Of a stretch of 64,000 bases of DNA, positions 46,884 through 55,111 are shown piece by piece. Each line of letters begins with the position of its first letter. The first letter of the stretch is position 1. Position numbers and translations under genes: made by a program. The stretch spans positions 62,001-126,000 of the forward strand of contig NZ_BCTW01000006.1 in the NCBI RefSeq assembly GCF_001590965.1. Direction: 5' to 3'. The notes under the pieces are model-generated. The model had not been told where the DNA came from. It did not search any database and saw only the letters and a list, made by a program, of their open reading frames with translations. This stretch comes from Novosphingobium lentum NBRC 107847. Lineage in GTDB: Bacteria; Pseudomonadota; Alphaproteobacteria; Sphingomonadales; Sphingomonadaceae.

Positions 46884-48212
46884 GTGTCCCCCTTTCCCTG
46901 GCCAGACGTCTTCATCATCGCAGGTCTCATCCTGCTCAACGGTCTTTTCGCCATGTCCGAACTGGCGATCGTTTCGGCGCGCCCGGCGCGGCTGCGGGTG
47001 GCGGCCGAAGGCGGCAGCGGCGCGGCGACCACCGCGCTGAAACTGGCGGCCAACCCGGGCAAGTTCCTGTCCACCGTGCAAAGCGGGATCACCCTGGTCG
47101 GCATCATCGCCGGCGCGTTTTCGGGGTCGAGTCTGGGCGGGCCGATGGGCGAGCGGCTGGCCGCGATGGGTGTTCCGGCGCGCTGGGCACCCGAGGCCGG
47201 GTTCGTGCTGGTGATCGCGGTGACCACCTATTTCAGCCTTGTCGTGGGCGAACTGGTGCCCAAGCAGCTGGCGCTGCGCGCGGCGGAACCGATCGCATTG
47301 ATCGCGGCGCGGCCGATGGCGCTGCTGGCGCGGATGACCGCGCCGCTGGTGTGGCTGCTCGACCGGTCGTCCAACGTGCTGCTGCGCCTGCTGCGCATTT
47401 CGCACCCGGGCGAGCATCAGGTGACCGCTGAGGAACTGCAGATGATCTTCGCCGACGCCACGCGATCGGGCGTGATCGAGGAAGACGAACGCGCGATCAT
47501 GACCGGGATCATGCGACTGGCCGAACGCCCGGTGCGCGAGGTCATCACCCCGCGCACCGAACTGCACTGGATCGATCGCGGCGCCAGCGAGGACGACTTG
47601 CGCACCGCGATCGCCGACAGCCCGCACAGCCTGCTGCTGGTCGCGGACGGGTCGGTCGACAACATCGTCGGCGTGGTCAAGGTGCGCGACGTGCTCGACG
47701 TGCTGCTGCGCGGGCAGCGCGTGCAACTGGCGCGCCTGATGAAAAAGCCGGCGATCGTGCCCGATCAGCTCGATGCGATGGATGCGCTGCGCGTGTTGCA
47801 GCAGGCCGACATCGCGATGGCGCTGGTCCACGACGAATACGGCCACCTTGAAGGGCTGGTGACGCCCGCCGACCTGCTGTCCGCGATCGTCGGCAATTTC
47901 GTGTCGCACCAGGACGACGGCGACCAGCCGATGGTGGTGGAGCGCGAGGATGGCTCGCTGCTGATCGCGGGCGCGCTGCCCGCCGATGCGCTAGCCGATC
48001 GCCTGGTGATCGATCTGCCCGACGACCGCGATTTCGCCACCGCAGCGGGCTTCGCGCTGTCGGTGCTCAAGCGGCTGCCGCACGAGGGCGAACACTTCAC
48101 CGATCAGGGCTGGCGGTTCGAGATCGTCGACATGGACGGGCGCAAGATCGACAAGCTGCTGGTGGGGCGCACCGCCAAAAGGCTGCCCGACGCGGTGGAA
48201 GCCGACGGGTAG
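46884..48212 (+). CDS. HlyC/CorC-type membrane protein (DUF21, CBS pair, transporter-associated domain)
   Basis: A 442-residue protein in the order DUF21 membrane domain (about 1-170, three or four segments, with ELAIVSARPARLR and VVGELVPKQLALR), CBS pair (about 205-330, PVREVITPRTELHWID and VHDEYGHLEGLVT) and CorC_HlyC domain (about 350-430). Family members handle Mg/Co export or membrane-damage responses and are not proven haemolysins. Start is GTG at 46884, with weak ribosome binding site support. Confidence 0.9.
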   Translation: MSPFPWPDVFIIAGLILLNGLFAMSELAIVSARPARLRVAAEGGSGAATTALKLAANPGKFLSTVQSGITLVGIIAGAFSGSSLGGPMGERLAAMGVPARWAPEAGFVLVIAVTTYFSLVVGELVPKQLALRAAEPIALIAARPMALLARMTAPLVWLLDRSSNVLLRLLRISHPGEHQVTAEELQMIFADATRSGVIEEDERAIMTGIMRLAERPVREVITPRTELHWIDRGASEDDLRTAIADSPHSLLLVADGSVDNIVGVVKVRDVLDVLLRGQRVQLARLMKKPAIVPDQLDAMDALRVLQQADIAMALVHDEYGHLEGLVTPADLLSAIVGNFVSHQDDGDQPMVVEREDGSLLIAGALPADALADRLVIDLPDDRDFATAAGFALSVLKRLPHEGEHFTDQGWRFEIVDMDGRKIDKLLVGRTAKRLPDAVEADG

Positions 48213-48227
48213 AAGCGCGACCCGGTT

Positions 48228-49649
48228 TCACATTACGCCGCTACGTCCAGACACCGCCACGTCCAGCAACGCCGCCAGCCCCGCCAGATCCTCCGCAAAA
48301 CGGCGTTCCTCGCGGGCTTGCGCGTCACCGTCCAGCCGCAGCAGATAGCTGGGATGGACCGTGATCCACAGCTGCGTGCCATCGGGCTGCGGGATCGCCC
48401 GCCCGCGCTCGCGCCCGATCGCAGGCGTTCGCCCGAGCAGCCCGCGCGCCGCGCTGGCCCCGAGTGCCAGGATCACCCGGGGCGCGACGATCGCGCGCTC
48501 GCCGTCGAGCCACCAGCGGCAGATGTCGATTTCGCCCGCGGTCGGCGTCTGGTGCAGCCGCCGCTTGCCGCGCGGTTCGTATTTGAAATGCTTGACCGCG
48601 TTGGTGACGTAGGCGGCGTCGCGGTCGATCCCCGCCTCGCGCAGATGCCGATCGAGCAACTGGCCCGCCGGACCGACGAACGGACGCCCTGCGATTTCCT
48701 CGGAATCGCCCGGCTGTTCGCCCACGATCATCAGCCGCGCCTGGGGAGGTCCCTCGCCCATCACCGCGCGGGTGCCGTTGCAGCCGATCGCGCAGCGGGT
48801 GCAGCCGCTGACGGCCTTGCCGATCTCGGCCAGCGACCCCGGAACGGGCTCGTCGAACAAGGTCTTGCCGGTATCGATCATGGCCGCCTCGCGCTGCTGC
48901 GCCCCGGCGACCAGTTGGGCGATCATGCTCGCCTCGGGCAGGTTCTTCCAGTACTTGCGCGGCATTTCCTTGAGCATCGCCCCTACCTTCAGCCGCGCCG
49001 GGTTGAAGATCGAACGATAGTAGGCGAGCCACAGTTCCTCGGTCAGATCGTCGCTCGGCAGGTCGGAACGATTGGCGGGAGGACTTTCGAACAGCCCCGC
49101 CCCATCCCAGTGCAGCGACAGCCGGGGGGTCAGGATCGACCAGCGCTCATTGGCGAAACGGCGCACGAAGAAATCGGCGTTGGCGCGCTCGATCCGGTGA
49201 TCGGGCTCGAACCAGGCGATCATCCGCTCGCTGCCATCGCAATCCTGCGCCGAGCGAAACCGCACGAACGCGCGCATCTTGTGAATGTCGCGCCGCACCT
49301 GCCGCGCCAGCCCGTGCAGCGCCAGCACATCGCGATCAGCGGCATCGTCAAGCAAATGCGGTTGGCGCTGCAGCCGCCACAGCACGCGATACAGCAGGGC
49401 CAGCCGTTGCGGATCGCGGTGCAGAATCACGCTGCGCGCAAGATCGAGGAAACCGCGCGAGGCCCGCACCGGGCGCATGGACACCACCGGTCGACCTTCA
49501 GTATCCGCCACCCCGAACAGATCGCCGGTGCCCTCTCCGGCATCCGACCACGCCACGTCGTCCGGCGCACACCCGCGCCCGACAAGACCGCGCGCCAGTT
49601 CGCGCCAGCCCTCGAAATCATCGGGTTCGGCCAGCGTCGCGGCGATCAC
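48228..49649 (-). CDS. UdgX-family uracil-DNA-binding protein fused to TIGR03915/DUF4130 domain
   Basis: A 473-residue fusion. Residues 1-245 form the TIGR03915/DUF4130 putative DNA-repair domain. Residues 265-470 form a UdgX-type uracil-DNA glycosylase with GEQPGD (310-315), the R-loop GKRRLHQTP with the covalent His H366, and the C-terminal VHPSYLLR. C283, C286 and C377 are likely iron-sulfur ligands. UdgX cuts uracil out and stays bound to the DNA through this His. Start GTG 49649 overlaps the radical-SAM stop (GTGA). The pair is headed by a LexA box. Confidence 0.92.
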   Translation of the reverse strand: MIAATLAEPDDFEGWRELARGLVGRGCAPDDVAWSDAGEGTGDLFGVADTEGRPVVSMRPVRASRGFLDLARSVILHRDPQRLALLYRVLWRLQRQPHLLDDAADRDVLALHGLARQVRRDIHKMRAFVRFRSAQDCDGSERMIAWFEPDHRIERANADFFVRRFANERWSILTPRLSLHWDGAGLFESPPANRSDLPSDDLTEELWLAYYRSIFNPARLKVGAMLKEMPRKYWKNLPEASMIAQLVAGAQQREAAMIDTGKTLFDEPVPGSLAEIGKAVSGCTRCAIGCNGTRAVMGEGPPQARLMIVGEQPGDSEEIAGRPFVGPAGQLLDRHLREAGIDRDAAYVTNAVKHFKYEPRGKRRLHQTPTAGEIDICRWWLDGERAIVAPRVILALGASAARGLLGRTPAIGRERGRAIPQPDGTQLWITVHPSYLLRLDGDAQAREERRFAEDLAGLAALLDVAVSGRSGVM

Positions 49650-50887
49650 CCGAACAGCTCCAGCTGCCGGGGTGGCGCCGCCAGCCCCGCGCGCAAGTCG
49701 CTGCGATCGGTCAACAGGGTCGGGCGCCAATCGACGGTGACGATGAACGGGCGCAGCTTCTTGAGCGAAACCGTGACGCGCGCCACGTCTTCCAGCCGCA
49801 GCGTGCGATGGCGCCGCGCCGCCAGCAGCGCCTTGACCGCCTTGGTCCCCAGCCCCGGCACACGCAGCAGCGCCTCGCGCGGGGCGCGGTTGAGATCGAC
49901 CGGGAAATTCTCGCGAAACTTCAGCGCCCAGGCCAGCTTGGGATCGATATCGAGCGGCAGCATCCCGTCCGCGCTGGTCGCCTGCTGCACCTCCAGCGGG
50001 GCGAAGCCATAGAACCGGATCAGCCAGTCCGACTGGTACAGGCGGTGTTCGCGCAGCAGCGGCGGGCGCTTCAGCGGCAGCACCGCGCTGGCATCGGGGA
50101 TCGGGCTGAACGCGGAATAATAGACGCGGCGCAGGCCGAACCGGTCGTACAGCGTGCTCGCCTTGCCCACGATCTGCGCGTCGCTGGCGCCATCGGCCCC
50201 GACGATCATCTGGGTGGACTGGCCGGCGGGCGCGAATCGCGGCGCCTTGCGGTAATGCTTGCGCGCATCCTTGGCATCGACGATCGCGGCGGACAGGTTG
50301 CCCATCGTGCCCTCGATCCGGCCCGCGTCCTTGTCCGGCGCCAGCCGCAGCAGCCCCGCCTCGGTTGGCAGTTCGACGTTGATCGACACGCGATCGGCCC
50401 ACAGCCCGGCTTGCGCGACGAGGTCCGGATCGGCCTCGGGAATGGTCTTGAGGTGGATGTAGCCGCGAAAATCGTGCGTCTCGCGCAACGTGCGCGCAAC
50501 CTCGATCAGCTGCTCCATCGTGTGGTTGGACGACCGCACGATGCCCGACGAGAGGAACAATCCCTCGATATAGTTGCGCTTGTAGAACGACAGCGTCAGG
50601 TCGACCACTTCCTGCGGTGTGAACCCCGCCCGCCGCACGTTGGAGCTTTTGCGATTCACGCAGTAATGGCAATCGAAGATGCAGTGGTTGGTCAGCAGCA
50701 GCTTGAGCAGCGAGATGCAGCGGCCATCGGGCGCATAGGCGTGGCAGATGCCCATGCCCTCGGTCGAGCCCACGCCGCGCCCGCCCCGGCTGTCACGCTT
50801 CTGCGTGCCAGACGAGGCGCACGAGGCATCGTATTTCGCCGCGTCGGCCAGAATCTCCAGCCGTTCGAGAATGCCTGGTTGCGCCAT
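49646..50887 (-). CDS. Putative DNA modification/repair radical SAM protein
   Basis: A 413-residue protein of the TIGR03916 type. The radical-SAM cluster motif is CIFDCHYC (C69, C73, C76), flanked by a second Cys-rich lead (ASCASSG, GICHAYAPDGRC). The C-terminus carries a helix-hairpin-helix (NRAPREALLRVPGLGTKAVKALL), which suggests DNA binding. It always pairs with the TIGR03915 protein encoded downstream. The reaction is unknown. A LexA box lies 3 bp upstream of the ATG at 50887, implying DNA-damage induction. Confidence 0.92.
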   Translation of the reverse strand: MAQPGILERLEILADAAKYDASCASSGTQKRDSRGGRGVGSTEGMGICHAYAPDGRCISLLKLLLTNHCIFDCHYCVNRKSSNVRRAGFTPQEVVDLTLSFYKRNYIEGLFLSSGIVRSSNHTMEQLIEVARTLRETHDFRGYIHLKTIPEADPDLVAQAGLWADRVSINVELPTEAGLLRLAPDKDAGRIEGTMGNLSAAIVDAKDARKHYRKAPRFAPAGQSTQMIVGADGASDAQIVGKASTLYDRFGLRRVYYSAFSPIPDASAVLPLKRPPLLREHRLYQSDWLIRFYGFAPLEVQQATSADGMLPLDIDPKLAWALKFRENFPVDLNRAPREALLRVPGLGTKAVKALLAARRHRTLRLEDVARVTVSLKKLRPFIVTVDWRPTLLTDRSDLRAGLAAPPRQLELFG

Positions 50888-50889
50888 AA

Positions 50890-50904
50890 GTTCTTGATAT
50901 GTTC
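50890..50904 (-). promoter_or_regulatory. LexA (SOS) box, GTTC-N7-GTTC
   Basis: GTTC at 50890-50893 and GTTC at 50901-50904 with a 7-bp spacer match the alphaproteobacterial LexA operator exactly. On the minus strand it reads GAACATATCAAGAAC just before the radical-SAM start codon, a position where a bound repressor would block transcription. Confidence 0.85.
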
Positions 50905-51015
50905 TATAACTCGTTTGCGCAAGCACCAAGGCGCGGCGGCGCTCGCCGTTGGAGTGCATCGCGGTGTCGGGCGAGGACCGGCGGCCTGAACGCGCCTGCC
51001 GGACCCCGGCGCAAC

Positions 51016-51435
51016 TTACTTGGGGGGAACGCTGGCCTGCGCTTCGCGGCCGTCGCCCTGCGGGGCCGAGAGGATGTCGCGGGTCACCGCGCCCTTGGCC
51101 ACGGTGTTGGTCTGCGGATCGCCGACCGCGCTGCGGATACCGGGCGAGGCGGTGCCGGCCCGGCTGCCGACATCGGCTTCGACCGCGCTGCGCGGAGCCG
51201 GGCCACCAAACAGCGCGTCCATCGCCTGCTTGCTGGCGTCGCTGTCCTGCGGGCGCGGCGCGCCGGGGTTGGGCGGGGTCAGCGAGAAGTCGGGCGGCAC
51301 CACCAGTGGTGCCTGGCGCGACACGGCGAATTCATCGGGGCGCGAACGGTTGAACAGCGAGCCGCCCGCGCCACAGGCGGACAGCAGTCCGGCAGCCGTG
51401 GTCAGAAGGCAAATCGTGGCGGCTTTACGCATCAT
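51016..51435 (-). CDS. DUF3035 lipoprotein
   Basis: A 139-residue lipoprotein (lipobox LLSAC, C21). The DUF3035 signature LFNRSRPDEFAVSRQAPLVVPPDFSLTPP lies at about 27-55, and a disordered tail follows. The family is typical of alphaproteobacteria and its role is unknown. It is the last gene of the purE-ileS-lspA operon and overlaps the lspA stop by 4 bp. Being a lipoprotein directly behind the lipoprotein signal peptidase is a natural pairing. Confidence 0.9.
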   Translation of the reverse strand: MMRKAATICLLTTAAGLLSACGAGGSLFNRSRPDEFAVSRQAPLVVPPDFSLTPPNPGAPRPQDSDASKQAMDALFGGPAPRSAVEADVGSRAGTASPGIRSAVGDPQTNTVAKGAVTRDILSAPQGDGREAQASVPPK

Positions 51436-51986
51436 GCATTCTCCGTGGCGGGCGCATCGGCAAGCGACGCATCACCCGAATGGGCTTCACCCGATTTGGC
51501 GGGCTTTTCGCGCAGAAGCACCGACCGGGCAAGCAGTATCAGCACGCCCACGGTGATCGCGGCATCGGCGATGTTGAAGATCAGGAACGGGCGGAAATCG
51601 CCGAAGTGCAGGTCGGCGTAATCGACGACATAGCCGCGCGACAGGCGATCCCAGATGTTGCCCAGCGCGCCGCCCAGCACCAGCGCCAGCGCGGTGATAT
51701 CGCCCCGCGCCTTTTCGCGCAGCAGCCAGATCAGCACGCCGATGGCGATGGCCGAGGTCATCGCGACCAGCCCGTACTTCGAAGCAGCCGAGGTGGCGGT
51801 GAACAGGCCGAGCGAGACGCCGTAGTTTTCGGTCCAGCGCAGATCGAAGAACGGCAGCAGCGGGATCAGGCCCTTGTCCTGCAACAGCAGCGGCCCGGTC
51901 AGCGCCCATTTCACCAGGCGATCGACGCCGAACACGGCCGCTGCGAAGACGAGGCCGCCCAGGCGGTTGCGGGTGAGGACACTCAT
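51432..51986 (-). CDS. lspA: Lipoprotein signal peptidase
   Basis: A 184-residue membrane aspartyl protease that cleaves the signal peptides of lipoproteins. Four membrane segments are visible. The catalytic aspartates are in GGALGNIWDRL and FNIADAAIT, and TENYGVSLGLF matches the third conserved box. It overlaps ileS by 4 bp (ATGA). The ileS-lspA pairing is widespread in bacteria. The polar tail after the last segment is longer than usual. Confidence 0.95.
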   Translation of the reverse strand: MSVLTRNRLGGLVFAAAVFGVDRLVKWALTGPLLLQDKGLIPLLPFFDLRWTENYGVSLGLFTATSAASKYGLVAMTSAIAIGVLIWLLREKARGDITALALVLGGALGNIWDRLSRGYVVDYADLHFGDFRPFLIFNIADAAITVGVLILLARSVLLREKPAKSGEAHSGDASLADAPATENA

Positions 51987-54900
51987 GGCGCGGCATCCAT
52001 GGTGGCGACAACATGATCGCAACGTGAACACAGCGCGCCGTCCTCGGTCACTTCGGGCAGATGGCGCCAGCAGCGGCCGCATTTGTGGTGGGCGGTGCGG
52101 GTGACGGTAACGGGTCCGTTAAACTCACCTAGCGGCTCGACCAGTGTCACACGGCCAGCGATGCACAGTTCTGCCCAATCGATTCCGTCGTACTGACCCT
52201 CGTAAGCGACGTGCATCGGTACAATTACATTCGCTTCCATGCTCGTGCCGAGGATCTTTTCTCGCCGATGCGGTTCGATCGCTTCGTTCACACCATTGCG
52301 AATGACTCGGATCGACTTCCACTTCTCCACCAACTCGTCGCCCCGGACTTGATCCGGGGCTTGGCTGTCTTCCAGCGCCGCGTCAGCAGAAAAGCCAAGG
52401 CCCGTGTCAAGCACGGGCCGACGGGGAAGGGTGGGCCACTCCAGCAGATGCACGCTGTCGCCATCGGGATAGCGCGTGCCCCACACCTCTTCGCTGGTGA
52501 ACACCAGCACCGGCGCGGCATAGCGGACCAGCGCGTGGAACAGCGTGTCGAGCACGGTGCGGTAGGCGCGGCGCTTCGGGTCCGTGGGCGCATCGCAATA
52601 AAGCGAGTCCTTGCGGATATCGAAGAAGAACGCCGACAGGTCTTCATTGCAGAAGTCGGTCAGCGCGCGGACATACGTGTTGAAATCGTAGTCCTGCACC
52701 GCCTGCTTCAGCGTGGCGTCGAGCTTGCCCAGCAGCGCGAGCATGTACCGCTCCAGCTCGGGCATTTCGTCCACCGGCAGCTTCTCGGCATCGGTGAAGC
52801 CTTCCAGCGCGCCCAGCAGATAGCGGAACGAATTGCGCAGCTTGCGATACTGGTCGGCCACCCCGGCCAGGATTTCCTTACCGATGCGGTGGTCCTCGGT
52901 GAAATCGACCGACAGCGCCCACAGCCGCAAAATGTCCGCGCCGTAATCGCGCATCAGGTCGATCGGGCTGATGGTGTTGCCCAGCGACTTGGACATTTTC
53001 ATGCCCTTCTGATCCATGGTGAAGCCGTGGGTCAGCACGCCCTTGTACGGCGCATGGCCGCGCGTGGCGCAGGCTTCAAGCAGGCTCGACTGGAACCAGC
53101 CGCGATGCTGGTCGCTGCCTTCAAGGTACAGGTCGGCACGCGGGCCGGTCCAGCCTTCGGGGCGGAGCAGTTCGGGCCAGCGCCCGGATTCGAGCACGAA
53201 CGCATGGGTGCAACCCGAATCGAACCACACGTCGAGAATATCGCTCACGCGCTCGTAATCATCGGCGAGGTAATCCGCGCCCAGGTATTCCTGCGCGCGC
53301 GCATCGCTCCACGCATCGACCCCGCCGGCGCGGACGCCCGCGACGATCCGTGCGTTTACCGCCGGATCGGCAAGGTAGGCGTTGGTGCCCTTTTTGACGA
53401 ACAGCGTGATCGGCACGCCCCACGCGCGCTGGCGCGACAGCACCCAGTCGGGTCGCCCTTCGACCATCGAGCCGATGCGATTGCGGCCCTTTTCGGGCAC
53501 GAAGCGCGTGGCGGCGATGGCGGCCATTGCGCGCTCACGCAAAGTCTTGGCGGGGAACGCTGCGTGATAAGCCGCACCGTCACCTTCTAGGTCTTCAGGC
53601 GTAACGTAAGCCGGCAGATCCTTGTCCATCGGCACGAACCACTGCGGCGTGCAGCGGTAGATCACTTTGGCCTTGGAGCGCCATGAATGCGGATAGCTGT
53701 GCTTGTAGTCGGCACTGGCGGCAAGCAGCCCGCCCGCCGCGCGCAAGTCGGTGCAGATCGGCCCGTCGGGCGCGTTGAACTTGGGGTTGATGACCGAGCC
53801 CTGCCCGCCGAGCCACGCCCAGTCGGCGCGGTACTTGCCGTCGGCTTCGACCGCAAACACGGGTTCGATGCCGTGCGCCTTGCAGAGCGCAAAATCGTCC
53901 TCTCCATGATCGGGCGCCATGTGGACGAGGCCAGTGCCGCTGTCCGTGGTGACGAAATCGCCGGCGAGGAACGGGCGGGGGCGCTCGAAAAACGCGACCC
54001 GCCGCGCCCATTCCTCATCACCAACCTGCCCGTCGGCCCGGACTTGATCCGGGCCTTGGCTGTCTTGTCCGGGCGTGGCGCTGGAAGAAAAGCCAAGCCC
54101 CGTGTCAAGCACGGGGCGACGAAGATAGTTGGCCATCGGATGACGCGCGACGGTTCCGGCGAGATCGGAGCCTTTTGCAATGAACATCAACTCCGACAAG
54201 TCGTCAAAACCGATATCATCTGACGTTGCAGGTTCGAACCTGACACCTACACGTTTCAAAAATGCATCGCGCAATTCGGCGGCGACCAGATATCTTCTCC
54301 CGCCGAACCGAACCACGACGTAGCTAACCTCCGGCCCATACGCGATCGCTTGATTCACCGGGATCGTCCAAGGCGTCGTCGTCCAGATCACCGCATAAGC
54401 GCCGACCAGCTCGGCAATCGGCGACTCAACAATCTCGAACGCCACGTCCACCTGCGTGGAAACGATATCCTCGTACTCGACCTCAGCCTCGGCCAGCGCG
54501 GTTTTTTCCACCGGCGACCACATCACCGGCTTGGCACCGCGATAGAGCTGGCCGCTTTCGGCGAACTTCATCAGCTCGGCGACGATCGTCGCCTCGGCCT
54601 GGAAGTCCATCGTCAGGTACGGGTGGTCCCAGTCGCCGTTGATGCCCAGCCGCTTGAGCTGTTCGCGCTGCGTATCGACCCAGCCTTGCGCATAGGCGCG
54701 GCATTCGGCGCGGAACTCGACCGGATCGACCTGATCCTTGTCCAGCTTCTTCTTGCGGTACTGCTCCTCGACCTTCCACTCGATCGGCAACCCGTGGCAG
54801 TCCCATCCGGGCACGTACGGCGCGTCCTTGCCCAGCAGGGTCTGCGTGCGCACCACCATGTCTTTCAGGATATGGTTGAGCGCGTGGCCGATGTGCATGT

Positions 54901-55096
54901 CGCCGTTGGCATAGGGCGGGCCATCGTGGAGGATGAATTTTTCGCGGCCCGCACGGTTGGCACGCAGCCTGGCGTAGAAGTTCTGCGCCTGCCACGACGC
55001 GAGAATGCCCGGCTCCTTTTGCGGCAGGCCTGCCTTCATCGGGAAGTCGGTCTTCGGCAGGAATACGGTGCTGCGGTAATCGCGTTGTTCGGTCAT
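51983..55096 (-). CDS. ileS: Isoleucyl-tRNA synthetase with two repeat-derived insertions
   Basis: A 1037-residue class I synthetase, about 70-100 residues longer than usual. HIGH is at 68-71 (MHIGH), the editing domain spans about 190-400, KMSKS is near residue 700 (MKMSKSLG), the anticodon-binding helices follow, and the C-terminal zinc knuckle is CGRCW...CSRCD. Residues 326-356 and 892-921 are translated palindromic repeats of the form RRPVLDTGLGFS...DSQ-x-PDQVR. The reading frame stays open through both, and the gene is essential, so the inserted protein must be tolerated. Confidence 0.96.
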   Translation of the reverse strand: MTEQRDYRSTVFLPKTDFPMKAGLPQKEPGILASWQAQNFYARLRANRAGREKFILHDGPPYANGDMHIGHALNHILKDMVVRTQTLLGKDAPYVPGWDCHGLPIEWKVEEQYRKKKLDKDQVDPVEFRAECRAYAQGWVDTQREQLKRLGINGDWDHPYLTMDFQAEATIVAELMKFAESGQLYRGAKPVMWSPVEKTALAEAEVEYEDIVSTQVDVAFEIVESPIAELVGAYAVIWTTTPWTIPVNQAIAYGPEVSYVVVRFGGRRYLVAAELRDAFLKRVGVRFEPATSDDIGFDDLSELMFIAKGSDLAGTVARHPMANYLRRPVLDTGLGFSSSATPGQDSQGPDQVRADGQVGDEEWARRVAFFERPRPFLAGDFVTTDSGTGLVHMAPDHGEDDFALCKAHGIEPVFAVEADGKYRADWAWLGGQGSVINPKFNAPDGPICTDLRAAGGLLAASADYKHSYPHSWRSKAKVIYRCTPQWFVPMDKDLPAYVTPEDLEGDGAAYHAAFPAKTLRERAMAAIAATRFVPEKGRNRIGSMVEGRPDWVLSRQRAWGVPITLFVKKGTNAYLADPAVNARIVAGVRAGGVDAWSDARAQEYLGADYLADDYERVSDILDVWFDSGCTHAFVLESGRWPELLRPEGWTGPRADLYLEGSDQHRGWFQSSLLEACATRGHAPYKGVLTHGFTMDQKGMKMSKSLGNTISPIDLMRDYGADILRLWALSVDFTEDHRIGKEILAGVADQYRKLRNSFRYLLGALEGFTDAEKLPVDEMPELERYMLALLGKLDATLKQAVQDYDFNTYVRALTDFCNEDLSAFFFDIRKDSLYCDAPTDPKRRAYRTVLDTLFHALVRYAAPVLVFTSEEVWGTRYPDGDSVHLLEWPTLPRRPVLDTGLGFSADAALEDSQAPDQVRGDELVEKWKSIRVIRNGVNEAIEPHRREKILGTSMEANVIVPMHVAYEGQYDGIDWAELCIAGRVTLVEPLGEFNGPVTVTRTAHHKCGRCWRHLPEVTEDGALCSRCDHVVATMDAAP
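52336..52423. repeat. Palindromic repeat inside ileS (copy near the 3' end)
   Basis: 88 bp bounded by CGTC...GACG, with self-complementary ends CCCCGGACTTGATCCGGGG and GCCCGTGTCAAGCACGGGC. It is in frame in ileS and encodes RRPVLDTGLGFSADAALEDS plus QAPDQVRGDE. It is 3 bp shorter than the other ileS copy, exactly one codon. Confidence 0.92.
54031..54121. repeat. Palindromic repeat inside ileS (copy in the editing region)
   Basis: 91 bp bounded by CGTC...GACG, with ends GCCCGGACTTGATCCGGGC and CCCCGTGTCAAGCACGGGG. It is in frame in ileS and encodes RRPVLDTGLGFSSSATPGQD plus SQGPDQVRAD. It shares about 60 identical end-proximal bases with the other ileS copy, while the middles differ. Confidence 0.92.
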
Positions 55097-55111
55097 GATC
55101 GCCCAAATCTC

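Noticed and set aside
51983..55096. Frameshift or pseudogene in ileS because of its extra length
   Set aside because: The frame is open throughout, all catalytic motifs are present, and the extra residues are accounted for mainly by two whole-codon repeat insertions.
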